From: Helianthus annuus
Lineage: Eukaryota; Streptophyta; Magnoliopsida; Asterales; Asteraceae
Length of the DNA: 64,000 bases
NCBI RefSeq assembly: GCF_002127325.2
Contig: NC_035447.2
Location: 32,184,642 to 32,248,641, forward strand
Direction of reading: 5' to 3'
Below the pieces are notes generated by a model. The model saw nothing but the letters and a program-made list of their open reading frames with translations. It made no database searches and had not been told where the DNA came from. The position numbers and the translations under genes are program-made. Shown here one piece after another: positions 12,471 to 23,229 of this stretch. Every line of letters begins with the position of its first letter. Within the stretch, counting starts at the first letter, position 1.

Positions 12471-12740
12471 ATTTGACCTATTAACTCTTTTAAATCAAAA
12501 AGGAACTTTTTGACATTTCAACCCCTGATATTTAAATTTATAACAATTTTAGCCATTTACATTAACTTTCTTAACTTTTTCTAGTTAAGTCTTGGGGTAT
12601 TTAAGTCATTTACACATAAGGAAAGTTTAAGTAATATTTTAACATCATTTAATAGTTTAGGGTCATGTTAATTTTACTTTATTTTTTAGTTTTATTGTTT
12701 AATAAAACATGAAATACATACATACATATATATATATATA
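12471..12740 (+). repeat. Left arm of a long inverted repeat (first part)
   Basis: This block (with TTTTCTAGTTAAGTCTT, TTTAATAGTTTAGGGTCATG and TTTAGTTTTATTGTTTAATAA) is the reverse complement of about 20360-20630. The match runs up to the TA microsatellite at about 12722-12740 and resumes at 15051 after the inserted element. It contains no ORF. Confidence 0.7.
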
Positions 12741-15050
12741 GAAACGGGATCAGGAAAAAACGCTCAAAAGTGTGAGAACGGTGAGAACGCTTCCTGGCCT
12801 AACACGTGTCACGCGGCATATAGAAGGGCGGAGGGGCTTTTTTGTCCTTTCATATTTCCTTTTTTTAAACGCGTGTCACATCTCGTTTCCATTTTTTGGC
12901 GTTTAATAAATACGCCGCGTTTTATTGTTTGTAGATCAGGATCATAGTTAATATTTTGGCGTTTTAATTATGTTTTTGCGTTTTTATTGTTTTTTAAATC
13001 AGGATGCATGTCTATGATGTAAAAAATATCAGTAATTTTCTTGATGTTTATTATATCAAGTAGGATACAGGTCCATAATTTGACAGACAATTATGGCGTT
13101 TTGAAAAGATAAATAAATTCAGTTTTCCATGTAGTGCCTTTTAATATAATAAATGTTTGGCAATAATGTTACCGTCTCTTCATTTTACTGTTTAGTAATT
13201 ACTGTTTCGTTCAATTTCATCGGTGAATTAGTGTTGATTTTTCAGTAATACCTTGTTTGGCGTTTTTGGCGTTTTATAGCAACATCGTGCTTTGCTAGCA
13301 TCCGTTCTCTCAGTTTTCACACTATCAGTCGTTTTGGTGTTTTTGGCGTTTTATATTAATTTTTTTAGTAAAGAATTAGATAATAAAATCAGAGAATTGG
13401 ATAACAAACAATAGAAACTGAAAAAAAAAATAAAAAATATAATCTAATTTCTCTTCCAAATCTTCACTGTCATCAACCTCTTCTACTTTAACCTTTTTGG
13501 CGTTTTCACCTGTTTTGAATACCTTATGTAGATCCTTTTTTTCCTACATAACGCCCGTCTTCATTAAGGGGTAAAAGTCTTTTTTTCTTCGTTTTTTCAT
13601 GATAATTTGTCCATCTCATTCAGCAAAAGCTTATAGATATACCCACCTCAGAGTAGAATCCATTCAGTGAAACTTCATTCTGAACAATACTAAATAAAGA
13701 AGAAATGACGTTCCGCATCTGTGGCTTTTTTAAGTATCTTTTTTGGCGTTTTAAAGTGAATGGTTTGTTGGAAAGATGGCGTTTATTTTTTTGGTGGTGT
13801 GATCAATTGATTATGCAGAGACGTCTCTCTTATAAGATGTTTTTGGCGCGTAGTTTAGGCGGGATTTTTATTTATAATAAATGATATTAATAAAGTAGCT
13901 ATCTTTTCAGTTACTGTGTATATTATTTACTGATTTTGTTAAGGTTTTTATGAGTTTTTATGGTCTTAGACATTCCATCTTCCAAGTTTGGCGTTTTTTA
14001 ATGGCTTTAAGTAGTTTTTGACATTTGTTTCCATTTTTAGCTTTTAATTATTCTTCTCTAAATTACTTTTATTATAGGTTGAGAGTTTTTGGCGTTTTAC
14101 TTCATTATGGCGTTTCATAATAATTATGACTTTTGGCATTTTATTAATATAATGTTATTTTTTTATTATAAGTTGAAAAATACATAACAAACAACAGAAA
14201 AAGAAAATTAAAAAAATAAAAATATAAACAATTCATCTTTCAAATCTTCACTATCGTCAGTCTCTTTTTCTTTGAAACATGTTCACTGGCGGCTTGGCTT
14301 TGTCATGCTTGTGTTTTTTTTTGGCCGTTTAGAAAGACAATATGACATGAGTTTTTTATTTGAATATGTATCTTCAAACCACTAATCAGTGTCATTCGTC
14401 TAATTCATGCCATTATAATATTCATCAATAACAAAACACAAAAACTGACATAAGTCTGACCTCAGTATCTTTTTCTTGAAGTTTTGTCCATCTCATTCAG
14501 CAAAATGTTATTTGAGTCGTAGCACCTCAGGAAAGAATGCATTTTCCGAAACTTCGCGTAGAACAATATTGAATATACAAGAAACGATTTTTGGCGTTTT
14601 TCTGAGGAAATAGTGTATCTGAAAGAAAAGTCCATTTTTTGGAAATTTTTGATATTTGAGAGATTTGGCGTTTTCTAAGATGATTGATATATAGTAAAAT
14701 ATGACGTTTTTTGAGTAGGTGTGTTTGATGTTTTGCATTTTTTGGCGTTGTAAGATGAATGTTATATAGTAGAAATATGGCGTTTTCAGGTTGGGGGAGG
14801 GGTGTTCTTATGTATGAGAATGTTTTGTTTATATAGGGATGCGTTTTGGCCAGTAATGGCGTTTTATTCATTAGTTGGCGTTTTGGTATAGAAGTGTAAA
14901 GACCTTTTTACCCTTGATGAAGCGGGTCGACTCAATAGAATTCGTGTTATTTACGAAAACGCCGCCGCACCAATCTAGTCCATAGATTGTTTTAATCAGA
15001 CGATCGATAAGCGTTCTCACACTTTTCATCGTTTTCTCTAAATCCTGACC
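12741..15050. mobile_element. TA-microsatellite-flanked element filled with GGCGTTTT motifs
   Basis: It is flanked on both sides by (TA)n tracts. Imperfect terminal inverted repeats are present: the left end has GGATCAGGAAAAAACG then AAAAGTGTGAGAACG (about 12747-12780), and the right end is the complement of GGTCAGGATTTAGAGAAAACG then AAAAGTGTGAGAACG (15012-15050). Inside are at least 14 exact GGCGTTTT motifs plus four one-base variants, dispersed rather than in tandem. The inverted copy of the flanks at 20220-20631 runs straight through the TA tract and lacks this 2.3 kb, which shows it is an insertion. No transposase ORF; two minus-strand ORFs at 14508-14871 are low-complexity and unconvincing. 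Confidence 0.65.
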
Positions 15051-15081
<31 letters not shown>

Positions 15082-15341
15082 TTTTCTGAAACAATTCGTT
15101 TGTTATATAAACCACTTTTTTATAGTTGTTTTTAATTTTTTTTCAAGGGGTTCTTTTTATTATAAATCATTAGAAAACTTGGGGTTTTATATAACCAGCT
15201 TTCTTAACTAGAAAACTATTTTTTTAAAGGGGTTTGTTTTATTTTAAATCATTAGAAAACTAGTGTTTTTATATAACCAACATTGTTAACTAGAAAACTA
15301 TAAAGAGATAATGATAAATTTGGTTCTTTTTAATAGTTATT
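15051..15341 (+). repeat. Left arm of the long inverted repeat (continued), with an internal direct repeat
   Basis: After the TA tract (15051-15078) the text GTCTTTTCTGAAACAATTCG and TAAACCACTT matches the reverse complement of about 20220-20345. From about 15145 a unit of about 77 bp (AAATCATTAGAAAACT, TTTTATATAACCA, AACTAGAAAACTAT) is present twice in tandem, ending near 15302. No ORF. Confidence 0.6.
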
Positions 15342-15342
15342 A

Positions 15343-18300
15343 CTAGGTTAATTGACCGCGCGTTGCAGCGGTAGATTACTGCGAGCATTTGATTGGTATT
15401 GGTTTGATTCGCAACAGTAATGGAACGATTGCACTCGCTAAAGAAATCAACACGTGTTTATATTGATGTTGTCGTCGAACGGTATTGATTGGTTTAGTAT
15501 CGAAATTCATTTATCGTCGCAGACAATTTGTATAAATGAAAAATTATTGAAACCAGCAACCATCAAAATGAATACGAGTATCGGTACCGATTTTGTTCGA
15601 TATGGTACGTGTCAGCTTATCATAAGTAAAAACAATAAAAATAAATACTCGTACAGAGTTGTATAAATGAAAAATAGATGCTTTAAAATAATAAATTACC
15701 ATTCATCGTCGGTTTCAGTTCGGGTCGCAATCTTGAAAAGAAAACATTGATACGGTTTAAATATGTTGAAAAAATTAATAGACACATCTTATTAGAGTAC
15801 GATACGTGTCAGCTTATCAAAAGTAAAAACAATAAAAATAAATACCCGTACAGAGTTGTATAAATGAAAAATAGATAGTTTTAAATAATAAATTACCATT
15901 CATCGTCGGTTTAAGTTTGGTTGGCATCAGTGTATCACAGTGGCATGGTGTTCATTTTCAATAATACTTATATCGCAATGTTGAAAAGAAAACGTTGATG
16001 CGGATTTAAATGTTTTGAAAAATTAACAAACACATGTTATTAGATAAAACAAAATAGAGTAAACTGCAATTTTACCCCCTGGGGTTAGGGGTCATTGGCA
16101 TGTCTACCCCCCTAAGGAAATAATTGCAATTTTACCCCCCACTATTTGCTCTTATGTCGCAACCTTACCCCCCGACGTCAAAGTCAATGTTATCTTTAAA
16201 CGGTCAAAGGGCATAAAGGTAATTTCACCCTTTGGATCTTTATAACCCCCATGTACTTCTCTTCCACCTTCACCCTCACCCTCTAAGTTTCACTCACTCC
16301 ACTCCTTCTTTTTCACCCACCGGCGATCCACCTCCACCTCCACCTCCACTGCACTTCCAGTTTCCCACCGGCTTCCACCTCCAGCTCCGGCGACCACAAC
16401 GTCAACACCCACCGGCTTCCACTTCACAATGAGTGAATCGCAGAACCCCATGCTTCCACCTCCACCTCCGGCGACCACAACGGCGACCACACCTCCGCCG
16501 ATGCACCTGGCTGCCGACGACAACCACCGATCCTCCCTGTTGTCTCTGATGTCAGGTATAAACATCGATCTTTCTGAACAAGTAAAAAACAGGGGGTTAT
16601 TGAAACATCGATCTTTTTGTGTTTGCAGTGGACATGAGGATTCGTTTTTCAGTCCGATCGATTGTGGTTTCCGTGGTTGTGAAAATGCGGGGCCGCCCTT
16701 TCCTGCACTTCCAGTTTCCCCTGCAGCAGGAAATGGTTGTGTAGTTGATGTTTAATATATTAGGATATTTTGGTTTAATATATTAGGACCTTTTGGTTTA
16801 ATACTGATCTAATTGTATATATATTAGGATCTTTTGATTTAATATAATGTGCCTAGTTATGACCAATGTTTACAGGTAATGTGTTATTGATAAGCCTTTT
16901 TTATACTCTCATGATGGTATATTGGTGTTCTTAATACATGTTAGGATCAAAATGTGCCTAGTTATGACAGTTACATGATCATAGTTGATGATAGTTACAT
17001 GTGCAGTTACTGAACATAGTTGATGACAGTTACATGTGCAGTTGTTATGTTTGATGTTCTGATAAGTTGATCATACAGGTTAGGATCAAAATGTGCCTAG
17101 TTATGACAGTTACATGATCTTACATGATCAAAATGTGCAGTTGTGAAAGTTTGATGTTTGATTAGGATATACATTTTGTGCATTTGATCAACAACCTGTT
17201 TAAAGTCTTTCAACACAAAATGTGCAGCAGTGAGTGTGCTTAATCAGTGAATGTGATAACAGATTCTAGTGTGCTTAATAGTCATAACAGATTCTAGAAC
17301 ACATTGTTAGTGCAGCAGTGAATGTGAGTGTGCTTAATCAGATTCTAGAACACATTGTCTGAATATGTTACAATGTCTGAATGTGAGTTACAATGTCTGA
17401 ATGTGAGTTACAATGTCTGAATGTGTTACAATGTCTGAATGTGAGTGTGCTTAATCAGATTCTAGAACACATTATTAGTGCAACAGTGGTTTGATACATT
17501 GTAAGTGCAGCAGTGGTTTGATACATGGTCAAAGCAGCAGTGGTTTGATACATGATCAGATACATTGAATGAAATTGTTAGTGCAGCAGGTATGCTTTAT
17601 TTTTTGAGTATAGAACACATTGCAACAGGTATGCTTGATTTTTGAACAGGTATGTTTGTTAGGTTTCAGATTTTTGAACAGGTTTCAGATTTTTGAATAG
17701 GTAATCTGATTTTGATTCTATAATAAAAAATCTTAGGGGGGTAGACATGATTCAGAAATCTTAATTAGGTTAGATGATTTAAGAAATAACACAAAATCAC
17801 AGTGAATTGATTCAGAATTAGGTATTTATATAATCAAAATCAGATTACGTGTTCAAAAATCAGAATTAGGTTTCAGATCATAGAACAGGTTCAGATTTTT
17901 TATTATAGAATCATAGATCAGGTTTTTGATTTTGGCGGGAAGGGTTTTGGAAGTTGCAGGGGGGTAATGTTGTGTCTTAACACAAAGTACAAGGGGTAAT
18001 AACAAAGGACAAATTAGTAATTTACCAGTGGGGGTAATTGTGCGACTTAACAGGAATGTTGGGGGGTAAAATTGAAGGGTAATATAGTCATTTCAACTTA
18101 GAGTTAACAGATCTGTTATTGACTTTGACGCCGGAGGGTAAGGTTGTGACATAAGAGCAAACAGTGGGGGGTAAAATTGCAATTATTTCCTTAGGGGGGA
18201 GGTTAGACACGCCAATGACCCCTAACCTCAGGGGGTAAAATTGCAGTTTACTCAACAAAACAAATTGGATGATGGATAAATATTTTTAAGAAAATACATA

Positions 18301-18757
18301 AAAGTTGAATATAGAATTAAAAAATAAATGAAACATTAAAATATTAGAAGTGAGATCACTGTTCATGATCAATTTGAATTCATATGTATAATAAATAGAT
18401 ATGCGTGATGATAGCCATACCGATACTTTTACCGATGTTCGTTCGTAATTAATTCGTTTTGTTAGGGTACCAACACGGTATCAAAAAACACTCTAAGTTG
18501 AATGCAACTTCGTTCTGAACAAAATTTATACTCGAATGTTAAGAAACAAAAGAACCGTTTATAACATATTTTAATTTATGAGTTCTTTGATTGCATTAAT
18601 GATACAATACATGCTTTAAGGACTTTTCACACCTTGTCTTATTGATCTTTTAATCAATTAAAATAATATAATAAAAGTATTCAAAACTAAAAAAACAAAC
18701 AACACCAATAAAATAATTATAAAACACTCTTCATGAGCAGTTTCTTTTAATATATAT
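15343..18757 (-). mobile_element. Non-autonomous Helitron, split by a Mutator-like insertion
   Basis: The minus-strand 3' end lies at 15343: the hairpin with arms ACCGC and GCGGT (15355-15372), a short spacer, then CTAG and T. The 5' end is probably near 18757 (minus strand ATATATATTAAAAGAAACTG), directly abutting the next Helitron's 3' CTAG. Removing the 2.2-kb element at 16057-18253 leaves about 1.2 kb, similar to the other Helitrons here. The interior has a direct repeat of about 197 bp (TACGTGTCAGCTTATCA, GTACAGAGTTGTATAAATG; from about 15598 and 15795) and GGTACC-type palindromes shared with the element at 53237. The 3' end is secure; the 5' end is inferred. Confidence 0.5.
16057..18253. 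mobile_element. Mutator-like element with long terminal inverted repeats
   Basis: The left end GAGTAAACTGCAATTTTACC and the right end GGTAAAATTGCAGTTTACTC are the starts of inverted repeats about 130-190 bp long (left: to about 16200; right: from about 18060). The flanks carry a 9-bp target duplication with one mismatch, AACAAAATA at 16048-16056 and AACAAAACA at 18254-18262, which is diagnostic of the Mutator superfamily. The interior holds a proline-rich ORF at 16429-16755 with no recognised domain, and a long stretch of short imperfect repeats such as GTTACAATGTCTGAATGTGA and GTGCAGCAGTGGTTTGATAC. There is no transposase. The ORF could be captured host sequence, but I cannot name a source. 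Confidence 0.75.
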
Positions 18758-18759
18758 AA

Positions 18760-19797
18760 CTAGGTTAATAAATGTAATTTTATATACCAAATAATAAAAA
18801 GTATATTTTTAATGGTTCTTATAAATGTCACGTAAACATAGTGATTACCGTATTTGAGTTGAGAATTGAACACGAAAAATAAAAGTATAGAACCAATAAA
18901 CCTCTTTTAAACATTTTTTGAAATAGGTTTTATTCTTAACTACTTTAGTTTAATAAAATAAATAAATCATTTACATTAATTTCAGGATAAATAATTTTGA
19001 AATATGATAAATATTTTAAAATATTATATTATCTCCTATATGAATTGTTTAATTTTAATCATTTACATTAATGCCAGAGGCTGTGGAACTACTTAGTCGA
19101 TTTCAAAGGGTCATGCATAGTAATGTTATGACCCCGAGATCTATGGACGTAGTTTTTAAAAGGCTTAGTTTTGCTATTCAAAAAGGGGTAGCGGCGCAGC
19201 TTGTTGCCCGTTTACCAATTATCCCGTTGTAAATTCATAATACATTAATAAATATTAGTGATTAAAATTAGTTATTTAATTGTATAATTATCTTTTAATT
19301 GATATAGATGACTTCAATGAGTAATATATGTCCTTCTATTGGTTTTTTTTATTATATAGTATATAGATATACATAAAGGTTTAAAACAAAGTTTAAAATC
19401 AGGAATTAAATGTACAACAAAATGTAAAAGCGTGAAGTGTGTGTGTAATTTCTCATGATCCATAATTCCTTGGTTTTCATCATCTTATTTTGTTGGTTGC
19501 ATTTATACGTTTGTCCAGTTTTTATGTATGTAGTTTTGATATATTATTGTAGATTTAAATAATAAAATCGACATAAATGCCTTAAATTTGAAATTAAATC
19601 ATCAACAAATATGTGCAAAAGCTTCAGTAATTTCGATATACAATTATGTGTTAGATTAGATTAAATTTTATTATTATTATTTGTATTAGATTAGATTAAA
19701 TATTATTATTATTATTAGTATTATTAATAATTTTAATCAATTAAATGAGAGAATGACAAGTGTCCCAAAACAGGTTTCTTTTATTATATAGTATAGA
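18760..19797 (-). mobile_element. Non-autonomous Helitron with a second, internal 5' end
   Basis: On the minus strand it starts at 19797 with TCTATACTATATAATAAAAG, a textbook Helitron 5' end preceded by A, and finishes with CTAG at 18760-18763 followed by T. The CAACCC/ATTACATTTATT text of the 6903-7983 minisatellite lies just inside the 3' end. A second 5'-type terminus (TCTATATACTATATAATAAA, minus strand) lies at 19367 and could be the start of a shorter 608-bp element using the same 3' end. No ORF of note. Confidence 0.6.
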
Positions 19798-19847
19798 TAT
19801 GCATAAACATATGACATGCATTCACTTCGTAAAATTTTGGATAAGTT

Positions 19848-20219
19848 TAAAAAAAAATAGAAAATTAAAATTTGATTGTATTTATTTGAAAACATAAAGT
19901 AGATGCAATTTAAAAAAAATAGAAAATTAAAATTTGATTGTATTTATTTAAAAACATAAGTTGGGGGAAGGAGGGTGTATAACCAATAAAAATAAGGAAA
20001 ATAAAGGTACATTTAGCAACACATTATATCTTAAGTCTGTTTCTCTTTTTAGATTTTCAGCTAACTTTTGTTTTTATATCACTCTAATTTTAAATAACTA
20101 ACGGTTAAAAATGAACAATTAAAAAAACTATTTAGAAAAATAATTTTATAAACCGAATTCTTTAAAAATACGTTTGTAATAAACGAGCAGTTTAAAAAAA
20201 ATGAGAAGTAAAAAAAATG
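19848..20219. repeat. ~72-bp tandem duplication and AT-rich spacer
   Basis: The segment with AAAAAAATAGAAAATTAAAA, then TTTGATTGTATTTATTT and AAAACATAA, occurs twice in a row (about 19848-19962). The rest up to 20219 is AT-rich DNA with no ORF or recognisable element. Confidence 0.6.
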
Positions 20220-20631
20220 AACGTCTTAAAAAACAACCGAATACGAATGGTTTTAAAAAGTAACGATATAAAATAAAACAAATGGTTAAAAGAAAAATAA
20301 TTATAAACAATTATAAATAAGTGGTTTAAATGAAAACGAATTGTTACGGAAAAGACATATATATCTGTATATATATTACTTGTTTTATTAAATAACAAAA
20401 CTAAAAAAAAATAAAATAAAGATTAACATGACCCTAAACTATTAAATGATGTCAATATTTTTCTTAAATTGTCCTTATGTGTGAAGAACTTAAATACCTT
20501 AAGACTTAACTAGAAAAAGTTAATAAAGTTAGTATTAGGGGGCTAAAATTATTACAAATTTAAATATCAGGTGTTAAAATGTTAAAAAAATTCCTTCTTT
20601 GGATTGAAAGTATTAAATAGGTCAAAGTACA
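20220..20631 (-). repeat. Right arm of the long inverted repeat (uninterrupted copy)
   Basis: The reverse complement of 12471-12740 joined to 15051-about 15180, with a short TA/TG tract where the left arm carries a 2.3-kb insertion. This arm preserves the pre-insertion state. It ends at about 20631, where a long-TIR element begins. Confidence 0.7.
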
Positions 20632-21663
20632 GGGGTCAAAATAGCCATTTTGGTCCCTGTGGTTTGGGTAGTTTTGTCATTTTAGTCCAAATCTCAAATT
20701 TTTTAAATCTGGGTCCCTGTGGTTTGCATTTTGTTGTCATTTTAGTCCAAATCTCAAAAAGTCTCATTTTTTACTATTCCAACATGCCTTTTTTTGTCTT
20801 TTTGTGCAGGGGTAGTTTTGTCCATTTACTTTTCATTCAAACATTTTCTTAATTTAAAAATCCAAATAAATACCCTCCTTATTCACTCTTTACCCTATCC
20901 AACCAATTCTCCGGCAACTTTCCGGCGTCCCTACCCTCGTTATTCACTCTTTACCGTCTCGATCTTTCGTTCAACAACTTCTCCGGCGAGATTCCAGCCA
21001 CAATTAACCAAATGAACCATTTGGTTACATTACGGTTGGAGCAGAACCGGTTTTCCGGTGATGTTACTGTATTGAAGCTGCAAAATTTACAGGAGTTTAA
21101 TATCTCCGGCAATGAAATTTCTGATGAGATTCCATCCGTACTGTCGAGTTTTCCGGTATCTGCATTCTCGAAAAATAAAAATTTGTGTGGATTTCCGGTG
21201 GGTAACTGTACGTAACCCGGTCTAGCGTCGCCGGTGCCCGGTGGATAAACTGGATACAGTTTTATCGTCTTCTCCGACGTCCTTGCCGTCAACGACGTCG
21301 TTTCGTCGTGAGAAATCCGGTGGCGATCATCACGGTAGTGGTGGAAAAATAAGTACTGTTGCAATTGTTGCAATTATAAGGAGGTTGAAGATGATGTAAA
21401 TGGGGAAGGTGAACTGATAGGGGGGTATTTATTTGGGTTTTTTAATTAAGAATTTTTTTTTAATGAAAAGTAAATGGACAAAACTACCCTTGCACAAAAA
21501 GACAAAAAATGCATGTTGAAACAGTAAAAAATGAGACTTTTTGAGATTTGGACTAAAATGGCAACAAAATGCAAACCACAGGGACCCAGATTTAAAAAGT
21601 TTGAGATTTGGACTAAAATAACAAAACTGCCCAAACCACAGGGACCAAAATGGCAGTTTACTC
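20632..21663. mobile_element. Long-TIR (Mutator-like) element carrying a captured receptor-kinase fragment
   Basis: The right end reads, on the minus strand, GAGTAAACTGCCATTTTGGT CCCTGTGGTTTGG; the left end at about 20632 is a diverged copy (GGGTCAAAATAGCCATTTTG). The inverted repeats extend about 240 bp on each side (left to about 20880, right from about 21420) and include CTTTTTGTGCAGGGGTAGTT and its complement. Between them lies an LRR receptor-kinase fragment (20883-21389). The arrangement is that of a Pack-MULE. A clean 9-bp target duplication was not found, so the superfamily rests on the family resemblance of the ends. Confidence 0.65.
20883..21389 (+). pseudogene. Captured fragment of an LRR-III receptor-like kinase ectodomain
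   Basis: The + frame through 20895-21215 encodes consecutive leucine-rich repeats (LSNQFSGNFP, YRLDLSFNNFSGEIP, LVTLRLEQNRFSGDV, LQEFNISGNEISDEIP). The cysteine-containing LRR cap (NKNLCGFPVGNC) follows, then a stop at 21213-21215. Just downstream, after a frame change, come a Ser/Thr-rich juxtamembrane stretch (LSSSPTSLPSTTSF) and the start of a membrane segment (ISTVAIVAII) up to about 21385. That order matches the 3' part of the first exon of Arabidopsis At1g68400-type LRR-III kinases, from memory. No kinase domain or signal peptide is present. It sits wholly inside the 20632-21663 element and is therefore a transduplicated fragment, not a gene. Confidence 0.75.
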
Positions 21664-21713
21664 ATAAAACAATTTATATATTTGTGACCACGATGATCGT
21701 GATTGGATTCTTA
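21664..21713 (+). repeat. Relic of an LHT upstream sequence
   Basis: ATTTGTGACCACGATGATCG then GTGATTGGATTCTTA resembles the LHT gene A upstream region at about 25935-25975 (TAGTTGTGACATCGATGAAT, GTGATTGGATTCTTAAG). The continuation CTTGAGAGAG reappears at 22122 after the MITE. With 10560-11118 it reconstructs a duplicated upstream block with no surviving coding region. Confidence 0.55.
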
Positions 21714-22115
21714 GAGCATTCACATTCAGCTCCCTAAAAATATACATACATCTCACTAAAAAACAACTCCTATATCAATATGTTTCCACTAAAAACAAAT
21801 ACTTTTCATCTCTCCTTTTACATCTCACTAAAAAACAACTCATATATCAATATATTTCCACTAAAAACAAATACTTTTCCTCTCTCCTTTTCAATTAAAT
21901 AATATTTTTATACATTTATCATTACATTTTTCTCTCTCCTTCACTCATAACCACTTTCAATATATATTAAAAAGTTATAGTGGGTGAACAGTATCCCCCC
22001 AAATATACAGATGAACAGTAACATTTTCTCTCTCCTCCACTCACAATCACTTTTTATATTCTTTATATTTTAAAAAACCCACACACAGATTTTGATTCCC
22101 AGGATGTGAATGCTC
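21714..22115. mobile_element. Tourist-type (PIF/Harbinger) MITE
   Basis: The termini GAGCATTCACATTC and, inverted, GAGCATTCACATCC are flanked on both sides by TTA (21711-21713 and 22116-22118), the 3-bp target duplication of Harbinger elements. The interior contains a tandem duplication of about 75 bp (CATCTCACTAAAAAACAACT, then TATATCAATAT, then TTTCCACTAAAAACAAATAC) from about 21745 to 21895. Non-coding. Confidence 0.8.
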
Positions 22116-22118
22116 TTA

Positions 22119-22530
22119 GCCTTGAGAGAGTAACGTTCTATCCATTAAACTATCCCACACAGGCGGAGCTTGACAAAAAGTTTCTAGGGGGCGTAAAGTT
22201 ATGAGATCCAATTTTTTTTCCTATCGTTATATTTTGGGTCAGATCGGCTATTCGATTCGGGTCGGGTCAAATGATAATAGTTTCAAATAAAACTAAAAAA
22301 AATCATTCATTCAAAAGACCTCTTCTTACATATAAAAAACTAAATATTGTTTAACAAACAAAAGACCAATATATACATATAATGGTACGAGATAAATGAA
22401 ACATGGACGAAGAATCACAACTCAGCCCGACGAACTTTAAGATTTAAAGTGATAGCAAACTTTACTTTGATTTATATATTGTATAAATATTTAGGCAAAA
22501 TAATTGTAGGGACACCTACGCCCCTACTTA
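22119..22530. other. Intergenic, no gene seen
   Basis: It begins with GCCTTGAGAGAG, the end of the LHT upstream relic. CACAGGCGGAGCTTGACAAA at about 22158 resembles the start of a hAT-type element, but no matching end was found. There is no ORF of note. Confidence 0.4.
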
Positions 22531-22850
22531 GGCTCTAGGGTGTGGTCATGACCCTCATGACCACTATGACCATGCACGTCAGTGCCATGTAACCCACCTC
22601 TAATCCACCATCCAAAACCACTACCCTAAGGGTGTGGTCATGACCCAAACCACTAGCCCCTTATTTATTTTAATTTAACTATGTCTAAAGAAAAATGAAA
22701 TGATTTGTTGAAAAATGGAAAGGAGGATCATGGTTGCCATGGTTTAATCCATGCGAACCATGGTGGATCAAGCAATGGGGTGGTGTAGCCTTTCATTCAT
22801 GTTCCTAGGTGGCAAATCATGTCTCAACCATAACCCCACACCCTTTAGCC
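22531..22850. mobile_element. PIF/Harbinger-type MITE
   Basis: The ends GGCTCTAGGGTGTGGTCATG and, inverted, GGCTAAAGGGTGTGGGGTTA form imperfect terminal repeats. TTA flanks both ends (22528-22530 and 22851-22853). A second internal GGGTGTGGTCATGACCC lies near 22630. Non-coding, 320 bp. Confidence 0.7.
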
Positions 22851-23229
22851 TTATTCACAACCTAACTCAACTCAACTTTTAATAAAAAAACTAATTTCTC
22901 TCTCTTCCACATATACAGCACAACCCAAGTCAATTTTTGACACACCTTCACAACCAAACCCAGCCTAATTTTTTATTAAATAAATGTAACACATGGTTAT
23001 TTTTTGTTGTATTAAAAATAATAATATTAGAAACAGTTATTTTATTTCAAACAATTAAAAGTTATTTATTTTTAATATAAAAATTAAAAAGTTAAACCGT
23101 CAATATATATAATATACTAGAATATATATGTTTTTCGAACGAACTCCATTTTTAATAAAGTTTCTATCGTAATGTTGACAATTTTTTTAAGAAATACGGT
23201 GTATTTAGTTTTCTTTATTAAGTTTATAC
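22851..23229. other. AT-rich intergenic DNA, no gene seen
   Basis: Low-complexity A/T-rich sequence between the MITE and the reverse-oriented LTR-like block. No supported feature was found on either strand. Confidence 0.5.

Noticed and set aside
14508..14871. Minus-strand ORFs of 76 and 114 residues
   Set aside because: Low-complexity translations of the GGCGTTTT repeat element (KNAK, PQNA repeats); no evidence of coding.
16232..16755. Proline-rich ORFs as a possible gene
   Set aside because: They lie inside a Mutator-like element with clear ends and target duplication, overlap an antisense ORF, and show no domain.
22158..22220. Start of another hAT element (CACAGGCGGAGCTTG)
   Set aside because: No inverted partner or 8-bp duplication could be found, so it was not called.
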